Numbered from the stretch's first letter, positions 15,478 through 24,887 are shown. The stretch is 64,000 nucleotides of DNA from Clostridia bacterium (GCA_017428085.1 JAFRRP010000019.1:1-64000); one strand, 5' to 3'. The notes: a model not told the origin generated them from the letters alone. Numbers and translations are program-made.

Positions 15478-16467
15478 ATGAAAAAGCGGTTGTTGTTTGC
15501 GGCGCTTGCCATGGCTTGCGTCATGATGCTGACCGGCTGCCTGAACCCGACGCCCGGCGTTTCACATCCTGCCGATCCCGCCCCGGAGGAAGGCGCTCTG
15601 CTCTTTACGACGGGCGGGGAGCAGGGGACCTATTACCGTTTCGGTCAGGTGTTGGCGGAAAAGATATACGAAGCGACCGGCACCCAACTTTACGCCGTGG
15701 TATCCGGCGGCTCACAGGAGAATATCGAAGCTGTCCAGAAAGGGGACGCCATGTTCGGATTCGCGCAGACGGACGTCCTTTCCTATGCCTGGGAAGGGAC
15801 CAGACTGTTTGACCGGAAAATGGATCACATCACCGTAATCGCAGAACTATATAAAGAGCAGGTGCAGATCGTCACCATGGATCCCAACATCAAATCCGTT
15901 GCGGATCTGAAGGAGAAAAGCGTATCCATCGGCGCGGCGGGTTCCGGCGTGTATTGCAACGCGATCGACATTCTTGCCGCCTACGGGCTGACGGAACGGG
16001 ATATCAGCCCCACGTATCAGGACTTCGGGGATTCGGTCAGCGCGCTGCAGAGCGGGAAGATCGACGCCGCGTTTGTGGTGGCCGGAGCCCCCACCTCGGC
16101 CGTTTCGGGGCTTGCCGCCACCGCCAATATTTATCTGATCGGTCTGGATGAGGCGCATATCGATCAACTGATTGCTTCCTCTCCCCATTACAGCAAAGCG
16201 TCTATCAGCAAAAGGACGTATAATACCTCCTCCGATATCGATACGGTCGCGGTGGGCGCGGTGCTGATCGCCAACAAGGACGCGGCAACGGAAGACGTCT
16301 ACCACGTCATTTCCGGGATCTATGAAAATCTGGCAGCTATCACCAAGGTGTACTCCAAAGGTGCGGAACTGGATCTTCAGCTGGCGTCGGAAGTCGGGAC
16401 CGTCCCTTATCACCCCGGCGCGGCGGCCTATTTCGCGGAAAAAGGCATTACCGTGCCAATCGACTGA
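15478..16467 (+). CDS. TAXI-family solute-binding lipoprotein
   Basis: TAXI proteins are extracytoplasmic solute-binding proteins that normally serve TRAP transporters; some bind glutamate or related dicarboxylates. The 329-residue protein has a lipoprotein signal with lipobox LTGC (Cys21), so it should sit on the outer face of the membrane. The binding-protein core starts LLFTTGGEQGTYYRFGQVLA, with SGGSQENIEAV, FGFAQTDVLSYAW and GAAGSGVYCNAIDIL following, as in the family. The ATG at 15478 has ACGGAGAAAG upstream. No TRAP permease follows; the next gene, 54 bp on, is a GltS-type symporter. The pair lies between hisF and hisIE, so its substrate may bear on histidine synthesis (inference). Confidence 0.9.
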   Translation: MKKRLLFAALAMACVMMLTGCLNPTPGVSHPADPAPEEGALLFTTGGEQGTYYRFGQVLAEKIYEATGTQLYAVVSGGSQENIEAVQKGDAMFGFAQTDVLSYAWEGTRLFDRKMDHITVIAELYKEQVQIVTMDPNIKSVADLKEKSVSIGAAGSGVYCNAIDILAAYGLTERDISPTYQDFGDSVSALQSGKIDAAFVVAGAPTSAVSGLAATANIYLIGLDEAHIDQLIASSPHYSKASISKRTYNTSSDIDTVAVGAVLIANKDAATEDVYHVISGIYENLAAITKVYSKGAELDLQLASEVGTVPYHPGAAAYFAEKGITVPID

Positions 16468-16521
16468 TTCTTTTTCCGTAATCGCATAGTTTTACGAAAA
16501 AGGGCAGATGCAGAAAAAGCT

Positions 16522-17724
16522 ATGAAAGTCATTGAGTTGGATATGTTTCAGGCGATAGGGCTGGCAGTCGTCATGCTGGTCTTCGGCCGCCTGCTTGTCG
16601 GGAAAATCAAAATACTCAGCAAATACTGTATCCCCGCGCCGGTCGTAGGCGGCCTGATTTTCGCGGTGCTACATGTGATTCTGCGGTCCGCGGGGATCGT
16701 GGAGTTCAATCTGGACACGACTCTACAGAACGTGTTTATGACGGCGTTTTTCTGTTCGGTCGGTTATATGGCGGCCTTCGACGAACTGAAAAAGGGCGGC
16801 ATCGGCGTCGTCAAGTTTTTGTTGTTGTCTGTGCTGATGTGCTGCCTGCAGGACGTGATCGGCGGTTTCGGCGCAAAGCTGTTCGGTCTGGACGGCCGTC
16901 TCGGTCTGGCAATGTCCTCCATCCCGTTGGTGGGCGGACACGGCACGGCGGGCTCTTTCGGACCGTTTCTGGAAGATCTCGGCGTCGCGAACGCCACTAC
17001 CGTGGCGGTGGCTTCCGCCACCTACGGTCTTGTTGCCGGATGTATCATCGGTGGGCCCATCGCTACCGCGAAGATACGCAAGTTTGGACTGCAATCCGCG
17101 GGCTTCAACATTCACGGATCTAAAAAAGCGGAGACCGCGGAGGTCAGTGTGAACCCCGATACCGGTGCGCTTGACGAAAAGAACCTGATGGACGCCGCCA
17201 TTTATATCGTCATCGGTGCGGGCATTGGTACCGTCGTATCCTTGCTGCTGGGAAAACTCATCACGCTGCCTGGCTATATCGGCGCGATGATCGTCGGCGC
17301 GATCATCCGCAACATTCAGGAGGCACGGAAAGTGAAAATGCCGATGCCGGAAATGAGCGCGCTGGGGAATATCTGCCTGTCCCTGTTCCTGGGACTTGCC
17401 ATGATCAACCTCAAGCTGTGGCAGCTTGTCAGTCTTGCGCTGCCGATGGTCGTCATATTGCTGGTTCAGACCGTCGTGATGTACTTCTACGCGTCGCACG
17501 TGGTGTTCCGGGTGATGGGAAAGGATTACGACGCTGCCACGATCGCCTCCGGCTTCTGCGGATTCGGCATGGGGGCTACCCCAAACGCAATGGCGAATAT
17601 GCAGGCGATCACCAACGTATACGGGCCTGCCCCGGTCGCGTTCATGATCGTTCCGCTTGTGGGCTCGCTGTTTATCGACTTCTTCAACGCGGCGATTATT
17701 ACCGCTTTCGCAAATTTCCTGTAG
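16522..17724 (+). CDS. gltS: GltS-type sodium:glutamate symporter
   Basis: A 400-residue secondary transporter of the GltS family, which imports glutamate with sodium. Two inverted halves of about five helices each flank a hydrophilic middle part near 190-215. Signature motifs are GGHGTAGSFGPFLEDLG near residue 135 in the first half and GFGMGATPNAMANM near 350 in the second; these re-entrant loops hold the substrate and sodium sites. It follows the TAXI lipoprotein by 54 bp and precedes hisIE. GltS carriers normally work without a binding protein, so the pairing is notable. Glutamate is the amino donor of HisC and the by-product of HisH. Confidence 0.88.
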   Translation: MKVIELDMFQAIGLAVVMLVFGRLLVGKIKILSKYCIPAPVVGGLIFAVLHVILRSAGIVEFNLDTTLQNVFMTAFFCSVGYMAAFDELKKGGIGVVKFLLLSVLMCCLQDVIGGFGAKLFGLDGRLGLAMSSIPLVGGHGTAGSFGPFLEDLGVANATTVAVASATYGLVAGCIIGGPIATAKIRKFGLQSAGFNIHGSKKAETAEVSVNPDTGALDEKNLMDAAIYIVIGAGIGTVVSLLLGKLITLPGYIGAMIVGAIIRNIQEARKVKMPMPEMSALGNICLSLFLGLAMINLKLWQLVSLALPMVVILLVQTVVMYFYASHVVFRVMGKDYDAATIASGFCGFGMGATPNAMANMQAITNVYGPAPVAFMIVPLVGSLFIDFFNAAIITAFANFL

Positions 17725-17818
17725 TTTCCCCGACAGGATATACCGAAATGCGGATGCAACGGAACTTTTTAACGATTCACAGTAATATTCATCAATAATG
17801 AGGAAAGAAGGATTGACG

Positions 17819-18466
17819 ATGCTGAAAATCGACGACTTGAAATTCGACGCCAACGGCCTGATCCCGGCGGTGGTGGTGGATCACGCCACCAAGCAGGTGC
17901 TCACCGTGGCGTATATGAATAAAGAAAGTCTCGGCATCACGCTGGAAAAGGAACTGACCTGCTTTTACAGCCGGTCCCGGCAGAAGCTGTGGCTGAAGGG
18001 CGAGACCAGCGGCAATTACCAGCATGTGGTTGCCATCACGGTGGACTGCGATCGCGACGCGCTGACCGTGGAGGTGATCCCGGACGGGCCCGCCTGCCAC
18101 AAGGGCACGTTCTCCTGCTTCAACGATAAGCTGTTTGAGAAGGAAACGCCGGAGGAGTTCTCCTACGAGGGGCTCATGGCGCTCATCAAGGGCCGCAAGA
18201 CTGAAAAAAAAGAGGGCTCCTATACCACCTACCTGTTTGAGAAGGGCATCGACAAGATCCTCAAAAAGGTGGGGGAGGAGGCCACGGAGGTCATCATCGC
18301 CGCCAAGGCCGACGACAAAAAAGATACGATCTATGAGATCGCGGATTTGGCCTATCACGTGATGGTGCTGATGACGCAGATGGGGATCTCGCTGGACGAT
18401 ATCAAAAAAGAGCTGGCCTCCCGACACGTGATCGACAAGAAGGTCAAGCAAGAAAAAATGACGTAA
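17819..18466 (+). CDS. hisIE: Bifunctional phosphoribosyl-AMP cyclohydrolase / phosphoribosyl-ATP pyrophosphatase
   Basis: This 215-residue fusion carries steps two and three of histidine synthesis. The N-terminal HisI domain (about 1-105) has [15 protein letters not shown] and the metal-site regions [13 protein letters not shown] and [12 protein letters not shown]. The C-terminal HisE domain (about 115-215) has [20 protein letters not shown] and [18 protein letters not shown] at 17819 is preferred, with AAGAAGGA 8 nt upstream; an ATG at 17798 is possible. It is the last gene of the operon and is followed by a hairpin terminator. Confidence 0.93.
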   Translation: MLKIDDLKFDANGLIPAVVVDHATKQVLTVAYMNKESLGITLEKELTCFYSRSRQKLWLKGETSGNYQHVVAITVDCDRDALTVEVIPDGPACHKGTFSCFNDKLFEKETPEEFSYEGLMALIKGRKTEKKEGSYTTYLFEKGIDKILKKVGEEATEVIIAAKADDKKDTIYEIADLAYHVMVLMTQMGISLDDIKKELASRHVIDKKVKQEKMT

Positions 18467-18510
18467 TTCAGTCGGATGTCTTCAGTCGGAAGTCGGAAAT
18501 CTACCGCGGC

Positions 18511-18532
18511 ACGGAGCGTCGGCTCCGTTTTT
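18511..18532 (+). terminator. Terminator of the histidine operon
   Basis: ACGGAGC-GTCG-GCTCCGT stem at 18511-18528 followed by a T run. It lies about 45 bp after the hisIE stop. The gap before it holds repeats of the form AGTCGGAAGTCGG, also seen at 33772-33800. Confidence 0.65.
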
Positions 18533-18563
18533 GCGGCTGTTTCCGACATCCGGCTTTTTTAGC

Positions 18564-18592
18564 TTGCTTTTTTTTCTGTAATGGATTACAAT
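18564..18592 (+). promoter_or_regulatory. Promoter of the flavin reductase gene
   Basis: TTGCTT at 18564-18569 and TACAAT at 18587-18592 with a 17-bp spacer, 33 bp before the start codon. Confidence 0.55.
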
Positions 18593-18625
18593 AGATGACA
18601 GCAATATCCGATCGGAGTGATTCAA

Positions 18626-19969
18626 ATGAGCAAAAACATCATCATTGCCGGCGCGGGACACGGAGGCCTTGTGGCGGGGTATTACCTTGCGCAGAACGGC
18701 TATACCGTCACGGTTTATGAAAAGAACAAAAAGAACCATTTGGGCTATCCGCAGGCCGACGCCATTCATCTGGATGGCTTCGAGGAATCCGGTATCCCCA
18801 TTCCCGAAGAATATAAGGTCAAGCGCACGCCCATCACCTTTTCCGTGCTGGGCACCGACCTGCCGCCTGTGACGCAGGGCGATTCCGGCGACACTTACAA
18901 CGTGGAGATCGACCGCAAAGCGCTGTACCGGTACCTGATCGGTATGGCGGAGGAGGCGGGCGTCCGCTTTGTCTATAACTGCGAGATCTTTGCGCCCATC
19001 GTCCTCGGCAGCCGCGTGGCGGGGCTGAAGACCTCTCGGGGCGACGTCTACGGCGACCTGATCGTCGACGCCTGCGGGCTGTATTCTCCGGTCAGGAGCC
19101 AGCTGCCGGAGTTTATGAATATCACCCGCGAGCCCGGGCCGTTTGACGTGCTGCACACCTGGCGCGCCTATTTCAGCCGTTTGAAGCACGCGCCAGCGCC
19201 GGAGCATAAATACGTGGTCTCCCTGATGCACGGCGACAACTGCGGGCTGCTGTGGGCAATCACCAACGAGGATTCCGTGGATGTGTTCGTCGGTACCTTC
19301 AACGACCTGACGAAGGAAAACCTGGATGACAAGCTGGCGCTGCTGCGGCAGGAGAACCCACACCTCGGCAGGAAGCTGCTTAAGGGCGGCGAGGGCGTGG
19401 TGGATATCCCGATCCGCCAGCCGCTGTCCATCATGGTGGCGGACGGCTACGCCGCCATCGGCGATGCGGCTTTTATGACGATCCCGATCAAGGGTTCAGG
19501 CATCGGCTATTCCATGCGCGCCGGCAAAATGCTGGCGGAGTGCGTCATGGAGGACGAAAACGGCCTTTACAACGAGGAGACCCTTTGGAAATACCAGGTC
19601 CGATATTTCGATACGGTGGGCTCCAATTCCGCGGTGCTTGCTATCATCAAGAATCTGTTCCCCACGATCACGATGGACGATCTTGTCTATTTGTTCGGCG
19701 AAAACATCATTTCGTCGGAGGATCTGGAAAAGTTCGGCAGCGAGGCGGGCGTGGCAAAGATCATCGCGTCGCTCCGGCCCGGCGAGATCAAGGATAAGGC
19801 CAAAAAACTGATCGGCAACCAGAACGTGCGCCGTATGCTGACCGGCACGGCGAAAAACGTGGCCATGTTCAAGATCGTGGAGCAGAGCCTGAAGGAAAAC
19901 TTCAGCAGCGCCGCCGCGAAAAAATGGGCGGACGCCTACGATAATTTCTTTGAAAGCATTAAAGAATAA
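18626..19969 (+). CDS. FAD-dependent oxidoreductase, geranylgeranyl reductase-like
   Basis: The 447-residue protein has an N-terminal FAD-binding Rossmann motif (IIIAGAGHGGLVAGYYLA) and a second FAD contact typical of the PHBH/geranylgeranyl reductase fold (VADGYAAIGDAAFMTIPIKG near residue 275). Relatives reduce isoprenoid chains or act as flavin hydroxylases; the substrate here cannot be read from sequence. ATG at 18626 has GGAG 8 nt upstream. The C-terminal 120 residues are helical and lack known motifs. It has its own promoter and ends 103 bp before the GH36 gene. Confidence 0.75.
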   Translation: MSKNIIIAGAGHGGLVAGYYLAQNGYTVTVYEKNKKNHLGYPQADAIHLDGFEESGIPIPEEYKVKRTPITFSVLGTDLPPVTQGDSGDTYNVEIDRKALYRYLIGMAEEAGVRFVYNCEIFAPIVLGSRVAGLKTSRGDVYGDLIVDACGLYSPVRSQLPEFMNITREPGPFDVLHTWRAYFSRLKHAPAPEHKYVVSLMHGDNCGLLWAITNEDSVDVFVGTFNDLTKENLDDKLALLRQENPHLGRKLLKGGEGVVDIPIRQPLSIMVADGYAAIGDAAFMTIPIKGSGIGYSMRAGKMLAECVMEDENGLYNEETLWKYQVRYFDTVGSNSAVLAIIKNLFPTITMDDLVYLFGENIISSEDLEKFGSEAGVAKIIASLRPGEIKDKAKKLIGNQNVRRMLTGTAKNVAMFKIVEQSLKENFSSAAAKKWADAYDNFFESIKE

Positions 19970-20072
19970 CAGACGAAGACCGCATGAACCGGTTTTGTGC
20001 GGGCGTTTTTGCGTCACGACGGGAGAATAATCGCTGTGACGGGGACCGCAGCAGCGCGCGCAGGAGAAGCAT

Positions 20073-21791
20073 ATGACAGATAACGGCGAATTATCCTTCC
20101 GGTTTTCGTGCCCCCGTAAGGGACGGTTTTCCTGTGAAAAACAGGCAGGGGAGCCGGGCGTGGACTGTTACCGCGTCCGTATGGCGTGGGACGGTTTGGA
20201 AACGCCTCCGGCAACGGTGATGCGGTTCGGTTTTCCGGCGACGGATACCTATTCCGTTTTCGAATGCCGCCGATTCGACAGGGCGAAAAACTGGGGCGGG
20301 GTGGAACGGACCTCGCGGTTGGCTGCAGACCTTCCGCTGCTGCAGTTGATTTCAAAAAAAGGGAAAAACAGATACCTGTTCACGCTTTCCGACGTAAAAA
20401 CGCCGGTGAAGCTTCGGGTGAAATGCGACTATACCGACATGACCGCTGAAGGGGAGATCATCTTTTTTACCGAGCTGACGGATCCCATCGACTGTTATGA
20501 ATGCGTACTGCGGATCGATACCCGTCCCATACCCTTTACACAGGCGCTTAAAGACGCCAGCGGCTGGTTTGCCGCCTTGGGTTATGTTCCGGCGCGGGTG
20601 CCGGAAGCCGCTTACGATCCGCTGTATTCCACCTGGTATTCCTATCTTACGAAGGTCACGGCGGAGGACGTGCTGCGGGAGTGCCGCGCCGCAAAGGAAT
20701 TGGGCATGGATACCGTCATCATCGACGACGGATGGCAGCGGCAGGACGGCGCATCCGTTTACGGCTATTGCGGCGACTGGAAGCCCTTTCCGGTGAAATT
20801 CCCTGATATGGCCGGGCTGATCCGGGCGCTGCACGGACTTGGTATGAAGGTCCTGCTGTGGTATGCGGTACCCTTTGTGGGACATTACTCCGATCAGTAT
20901 GCTGGTTTTCAAGGGAAGTATCTCAACGAGGCGGACGGGTGCGACTGCGCGGTGCTGGATCCCCGTTTCCCTGAAGTGCGCGCGTTTCTTGCCGATACCT
21001 ATGTTTCGGCGCTGAAAGCATGGAAGCCGGACGGTTTTAAGCTGGACTTCATCGACCGCTTTCGTACCAACGGCGTCGTCTCGGAGGGGATGGACACGGC
21101 CTCCGTGGAGGACGCGACGTTTCGGTTGCTGTCGGAGATCTACCGGGCGCTCACCGAAGAAAATCCCGATGTGCTGATCGAATTCCGCCAGCCCTACTCC
21201 GGACCGGTCATCGGCGCTTTCGGCAACATGATCCGCGTGTGGGACTGTCCTAACGACGGGTTGACCAACCGCGTTTCTTCGCTCAACCTGCGGCTGACCT
21301 CATCTGCCGCCGTGCATTCCGACCCTATCCGTTGGCACAGGGACGAATCGCCGGAGCAGACGGCGGTCCTGTTGTGGGGGACGCTGTTCAGCGTGCCGCA
21401 GATCTCCGTCCGACTGGCGGAGCTTGGCCCGGAGCAGGCGGCCGTTCTGCGTAATTATCTTGGTTTCTGGCGCGCCCACCGGGACACGCTGATGAAGGGC
21501 GAGCTTACCGTGCAAAGCCAGGAGTGTCTGTTTTCTCTCGTATCCTCTTCATTGGGGGAAGAAACCGTCGCGCTGTGCAGCGCGCAGAATTACGTGGATG
21601 TCTCTCCATTCAGACGGGCGTATCTCTGCAATCTGACGGAAATGGGGACGCTTGCCGTCGGGACCGTTCCCGGGACGCGTATCACGGTCAGGGACTGTCT
21701 CGGACGCACCGTCGAAGAACAGACGGCTCAGGCGGAACTGTGTTCCGTCAAAGTCCCTTTGGGCGGCTTGGCCGAGCTGTCACGCACCTGA
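20073..21791 (+). CDS. GH36-like alpha-galactosidase
   Basis: The 572-residue protein matches clan GH-D (GH36). An N-terminal beta domain (about 1-170) is followed by a TIM barrel with VIIDDGWQRQDG near 215, the nucleophile in FKLDFIDRF near 328, and the acid/base Asp in RVWDCPNDGLTNR near 390. A C-terminal beta domain closes the protein. It is shorter than classical GH36 enzymes (about 720) and has no signal peptide, so it should act inside the cell on imported galactosides. AGGAGAAG precedes the ATG. A strong terminator follows. Related GH36 members include raffinose-type enzymes, so exact specificity is open. Confidence 0.8.
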   Translation: MTDNGELSFRFSCPRKGRFSCEKQAGEPGVDCYRVRMAWDGLETPPATVMRFGFPATDTYSVFECRRFDRAKNWGGVERTSRLAADLPLLQLISKKGKNRYLFTLSDVKTPVKLRVKCDYTDMTAEGEIIFFTELTDPIDCYECVLRIDTRPIPFTQALKDASGWFAALGYVPARVPEAAYDPLYSTWYSYLTKVTAEDVLRECRAAKELGMDTVIIDDGWQRQDGASVYGYCGDWKPFPVKFPDMAGLIRALHGLGMKVLLWYAVPFVGHYSDQYAGFQGKYLNEADGCDCAVLDPRFPEVRAFLADTYVSALKAWKPDGFKLDFIDRFRTNGVVSEGMDTASVEDATFRLLSEIYRALTEENPDVLIEFRQPYSGPVIGAFGNMIRVWDCPNDGLTNRVSSLNLRLTSSAAVHSDPIRWHRDESPEQTAVLLWGTLFSVPQISVRLAELGPEQAAVLRNYLGFWRAHRDTLMKGELTVQSQECLFSLVSSSLGEETVALCSAQNYVDVSPFRRAYLCNLTEMGTLAVGTVPGTRITVRDCLGRTVEEQTAQAELCSVKVPLGGLAELSRT

Positions 21792-21812
21792 TAGATCATT
21801 TGTCAATGAATA

Positions 21813-21838
21813 ACTCCCCGTCGGGAAAGACGGGGAGT
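21813..21838. terminator. Terminator between GH36 and the convergent ireB pair
   Basis: ACTCCCCGTC-GGGAAA-GACGGGGAGT, a perfect 10-bp stem. It lies between convergent genes and could serve both. Confidence 0.75.
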
Positions 21839-21866
21839 CGTTTCATGTTCTGTTCGCCGGTACAAG

Positions 21867-22148
21867 TTACGCATTGGCTCTTTCGTACCAGATGGTGGCG
21901 ATATCCATTGCGGCATAAAGGCCCTTTTTCTCGCTTTTCTTGACGATACGGTCCTTTGGACGGATATCGGGATCGGTGTTCAACAGCTGTACCAGTACCC
22001 GGTCGGCGATCTCGATATCGCCGACGGTCCGCATGGTGGCGATCTGGATCATGATGATAAACTTATCGTAGCTGTTGCCGAAATAGATCGTCTTGCCGCA
22101 CCGTACCAGCGGATAGCCCTTATAGGTGAGAAACTCTTTTTTTGCCAT
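21867..22148 (-). CDS. Conserved-looking hypothetical protein downstream of ireB
   Basis: The 93-residue protein begins MAKKEFLTYKGYPLVRCGKT and has no recognised domain. It is probably cytoplasmic: a beta-rich N-terminal half (TIYFGNSYDKFIIMIQI) and a helical end (GLYAAMDIATIWYERA). AGGAAGGA upstream supports the start. The gap to ireB is 18 bp, so the two should be co-transcribed. In most Firmicutes ireB is followed by the Holliday-junction resolvase gene ruvX, which is missing here. A link to cell-wall or stress signalling is only a guess from the neighbour. Confidence 0.65.
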   Translation of the reverse strand: MAKKEFLTYKGYPLVRCGKTIYFGNSYDKFIIMIQIATMRTVGDIEIADRVLVQLLNTDPDIRPKDRIVKKSEKKGLYAAMDIATIWYERANA

Positions 22149-22166
22149 GTCTGTTGATCCTTCCTG

Positions 22167-22424
22167 TTATGCGTCCATGCCGGAACGGAGATAGTCCCGC
22201 AGCAGGATCTGCAGTAACTCGAACCGGTCGATGCGACGCATCAGATTTCTCGCGTTATTATGCGTCGTGATGTAGGTGGGGTCTTCGGACAGGATATAGC
22301 CCACGATCTGGCTGATGGGGTTATATCCTTTCTCCTTCAGAGCGTTATAAATGATAACGATGGATTTACGGATCTCTTCATCGTTTCGGTTGCTGATATC
22401 AAATTGTCTGGTCTTGTCGCTCAT
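22167..22424 (-). CDS. ireB: IreB-family regulatory phosphoprotein
   Basis: IreB is a small dimeric protein phosphorylated by the PASTA kinase IreK in Enterococcus, where it affects cephalosporin resistance. The 85-residue protein matches the family closely: start MSDKTRQFD, then IYNALKEKGYNPISQIVGYI and ITTHNNARNLMRRIDRFELL. The Thr in the first five residues corresponds to the phosphorylated N-terminal region. ATG at 22424 is chosen because GGAGGTG lies 6-7 nt upstream; an ATG at 22445 is too early. The kinase is not in the window. Confidence 0.92.
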   Translation of the reverse strand: MSDKTRQFDISNRNDEEIRKSIVIIYNALKEKGYNPISQIVGYILSEDPTYITTHNNARNLMRRIDRFELLQILLRDYLRSGMDA

Positions 22425-22465
22425 GCAGGACACCTCCGTATTCATGCTAACGCATTTATTAATTT

Positions 22466-22494
22466 ATTATATACGAGGAAATCCGAAAAAACAA
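22466..22494 (-). promoter_or_regulatory. Promoter of ireB
   Basis: On the minus strand TTGTTT (22494-22489) and TATAAT (22471-22466) are separated by 17 bp. Confidence 0.6.
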
Positions 22495-22512
22495 GTGTCA
22501 TTTTTGAAATAA

Positions 22513-24873
22513 TTATGATTTCAGCGCTATATCAGCTCCCGCAAGGTCGTCGATCAGCCGATCTGTCACAGCTTTGACCTCTTCACCGGTCAGCGTCCGC
22601 CCGTCGTGGCCGAAAATGATACGCACGGTGATGGACTTGCCGTTCTCGTCCTTGTAGGTGTCGATGACGCCGATCTTGCGGATGATCGGGCAGCGGAGCC
22701 TTTCAATGGCGGTGCGTACTGGCAGGAACGTATCGGTCAGGAAGTTCAGGTCCACGCTCATCTCTGGGAACTTGCCCACCTCGTGATAGACGACTTCTTC
22801 CGGCTTGACGGCAGCAAAGGCGGGCACATCGATCTCCGCGTAGACTACGTTGGCCTTTTTGTCGATCTTTTTTGCCACGGTGGGATGGACCACGCCGATT
22901 TCGCCGATCGTCTCGCCTCCGCATATCACCGCGTTCAGGTTCTTCGGGTGCTGCCAGACGTGCGTCGCCTCACTGGGCGCGAAGGTCAGATCCTGCTGCT
23001 TGATATCCTCCGCCAGCAGCGCCAGCATATCCCGCAGTCCGTAGTAGAGCGTCTCCACGGTCTTTGTTTTGCTGAACAGCGTCAAGCCCAGCTTCTTGTG
23101 CTCGTCGCAAAGACCTTTGTCATTCAGGCCATCCACCACGCGGCCGATCTCAAAGATGCCGAAATCGGTATCGTACTGGTTGTTGGCACGGACCTGACAG
23201 AGCTGGTTCGGGATCATGGAACGGCGCAGTACCTCGATGTTGGGGTTGGAGGCGTTGGCCAGTCGAACGTTGTCTTCCACAGGTATTCCCAGTTCCCGGT
23301 ATTCGTCGGAGTATGCCCAGATGTAGGAGTGGACCTCGTGCAGGCGGAAGTGCTTGACGAGGATATCCTTGATCCGGTCCTCCACGGTCTTTTCCGTATC
23401 GGGGCGGATCGGGTACAGGGGCGACAGGGTGGTGTTCACCGCGAAGTTGTCGTAGCCGTAGATGCGGGTGATCTCCTCGATAATGTCGGCCTTGATCGTC
23501 ACATCCTTGGTGGCGCGCCAGCTGGGCACGGTCACTGTGAAGTCGTCGCCGTCGGCGGTCACGCCGAAGCCCAGCGACGTCAGCGTTTTTTCAATGCGGT
23601 CGTTGGCGATCTCAATGCCGGTGTAACGGTCCACGAAGCGCTTGTCAAACTGTAAAACGCGCTGCGGATAGTGATATTTGTAAACGTCCGTGAGGGAGGA
23701 TACCACCTTCACGCCGCCGTCGATCTCTTGTAAGAGCTTGATAAAGCGGGCGGCGGCTACTGAGGTCATCTCCGGGTCAAGACACTTCTCGTATCTTGCG
23801 GAGGAATCCGTGCGGTGGGCGAGGCGTACCGAGGATTTACGGATGGAGACCGCGTCGAAGTTGGCGGATTCCAACGTCAGCCGGTTCGTATCGGCCACGA
23901 TCTCGGAATCGAGTCCGCCCATGATGCCGGCGATGGCTACGGGCGTGTCGCCGTTGCAGATCATCAGCGTGTTTTCGTCGATGTCGCGCTCCACGCCGTC
24001 AAGCGTCGTAAATTTGAAGGGCTCGGCAAAGCGCTTTACGCGGATGCTGTCCACCTTGCGCGCGTCGAAGGCGTGCATGGGCTGGCCCATCTCCAGCATC
24101 AGGTAGTTGGTCAGGTCCGCCAGCAGGTTGATGCTGCGCTGGCCGCAGTAGTTCAGCCGGATCTTCATGTTGATCGGGCTGACGTTTTTCGTGATGTTTT
24201 CCACCTGGATGCCGGTGTAGCGGTAGCACAGCGGGTCTTCCACCTGAATGTCCACGGACGGCAGGCCGTCGTACTGCGCGAGGTCGGCGGTGGGAATGGG
24301 CTTGAGCGGGCGATTCGCCAGCACGGCGAATTCCCGCGCGATGCCGTAGTGGCCCCACAGGTCGGGGCGGTTGGTCAGCGACTTGTTGTCCACCTCAAAG
24401 ATGATATCGTCAATGTCAAAGATATCCTTCAGGTCCGTGCCGTTGGGAAGGGAAGCGTCCAGCTCCATGATGCCCTCGTGGTCCTCGCTGATGCCCAGCT
24501 CCCGCTCGGAGCAGCACATGCCGTAGGACGTATATCCGGCAAGGTCGCGGGGCGCGATGGCGATCTCGCCCAGCTGCGCGCCGACCCTGGCGAAGGCGGT
24601 CTTGATGCCGACTCTGGCGTTGGGCGCGCCGCAGACCACGTCCACGGGCTCCGCTGCGCCGCAGTCCACCTTGAGCAGGTGCAGCTTTTTGGAGGAGGGA
24701 TGGGGCTCGCAGGAGAGGATCTCCGCGACCACCACGCCGCTGATGTCCTGCCCCTTCCTGAATATCTCGTTTTCCACCTCGGCGGTGGAAAGGGAGAACT
24801 GTTTGATGAGATTGAGCTTGTCCAGACCGGAGAGATCGACGAAATCACCGATCCAATTCATAGATAAAAACAT
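22513..24873 (-). CDS. pheT: Phenylalanyl-tRNA synthetase beta subunit
   Basis: PheT is the non-catalytic, editing and tRNA-binding subunit of the alpha2-beta2 synthetase. The 786 residues show the full bacterial order: N-terminal fold with MFLSMNWIGDFVDLSGL, tRNA-binding OB domain (about 40-150, ILSCEPHPSSKKLHLLKVDCG), B3/B4 editing domain (about 210-370, GQRSINLLADLTNYLMLEMGQ split over the window), B5 domain (about 400-475), and the C-terminal anticodon-binding FDX-ACB domain (about 690-786, KFPEMSVDLNFL and RIIFGHDGRTLTGEEV). It lies 14 bp after pheS with AAGGAGGAG at its ribosome-binding site. Expression should follow the T-box upstream of pheS. Confidence 0.96.
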   Translation of the reverse strand: MFLSMNWIGDFVDLSGLDKLNLIKQFSLSTAEVENEIFRKGQDISGVVVAEILSCEPHPSSKKLHLLKVDCGAAEPVDVVCGAPNARVGIKTAFARVGAQLGEIAIAPRDLAGYTSYGMCCSERELGISEDHEGIMELDASLPNGTDLKDIFDIDDIIFEVDNKSLTNRPDLWGHYGIAREFAVLANRPLKPIPTADLAQYDGLPSVDIQVEDPLCYRYTGIQVENITKNVSPINMKIRLNYCGQRSINLLADLTNYLMLEMGQPMHAFDARKVDSIRVKRFAEPFKFTTLDGVERDIDENTLMICNGDTPVAIAGIMGGLDSEIVADTNRLTLESANFDAVSIRKSSVRLAHRTDSSARYEKCLDPEMTSVAAARFIKLLQEIDGGVKVVSSLTDVYKYHYPQRVLQFDKRFVDRYTGIEIANDRIEKTLTSLGFGVTADGDDFTVTVPSWRATKDVTIKADIIEEITRIYGYDNFAVNTTLSPLYPIRPDTEKTVEDRIKDILVKHFRLHEVHSYIWAYSDEYRELGIPVEDNVRLANASNPNIEVLRRSMIPNQLCQVRANNQYDTDFGIFEIGRVVDGLNDKGLCDEHKKLGLTLFSKTKTVETLYYGLRDMLALLAEDIKQQDLTFAPSEATHVWQHPKNLNAVICGGETIGEIGVVHPTVAKKIDKKANVVYAEIDVPAFAAVKPEEVVYHEVGKFPEMSVDLNFLTDTFLPVRTAIERLRCPIIRKIGVIDTYKDENGKSITVRIIFGHDGRTLTGEEVKAVTDRLIDDLAGADIALKS

Positions 24874-24887
24874 ACTTCGTCTCCTCC

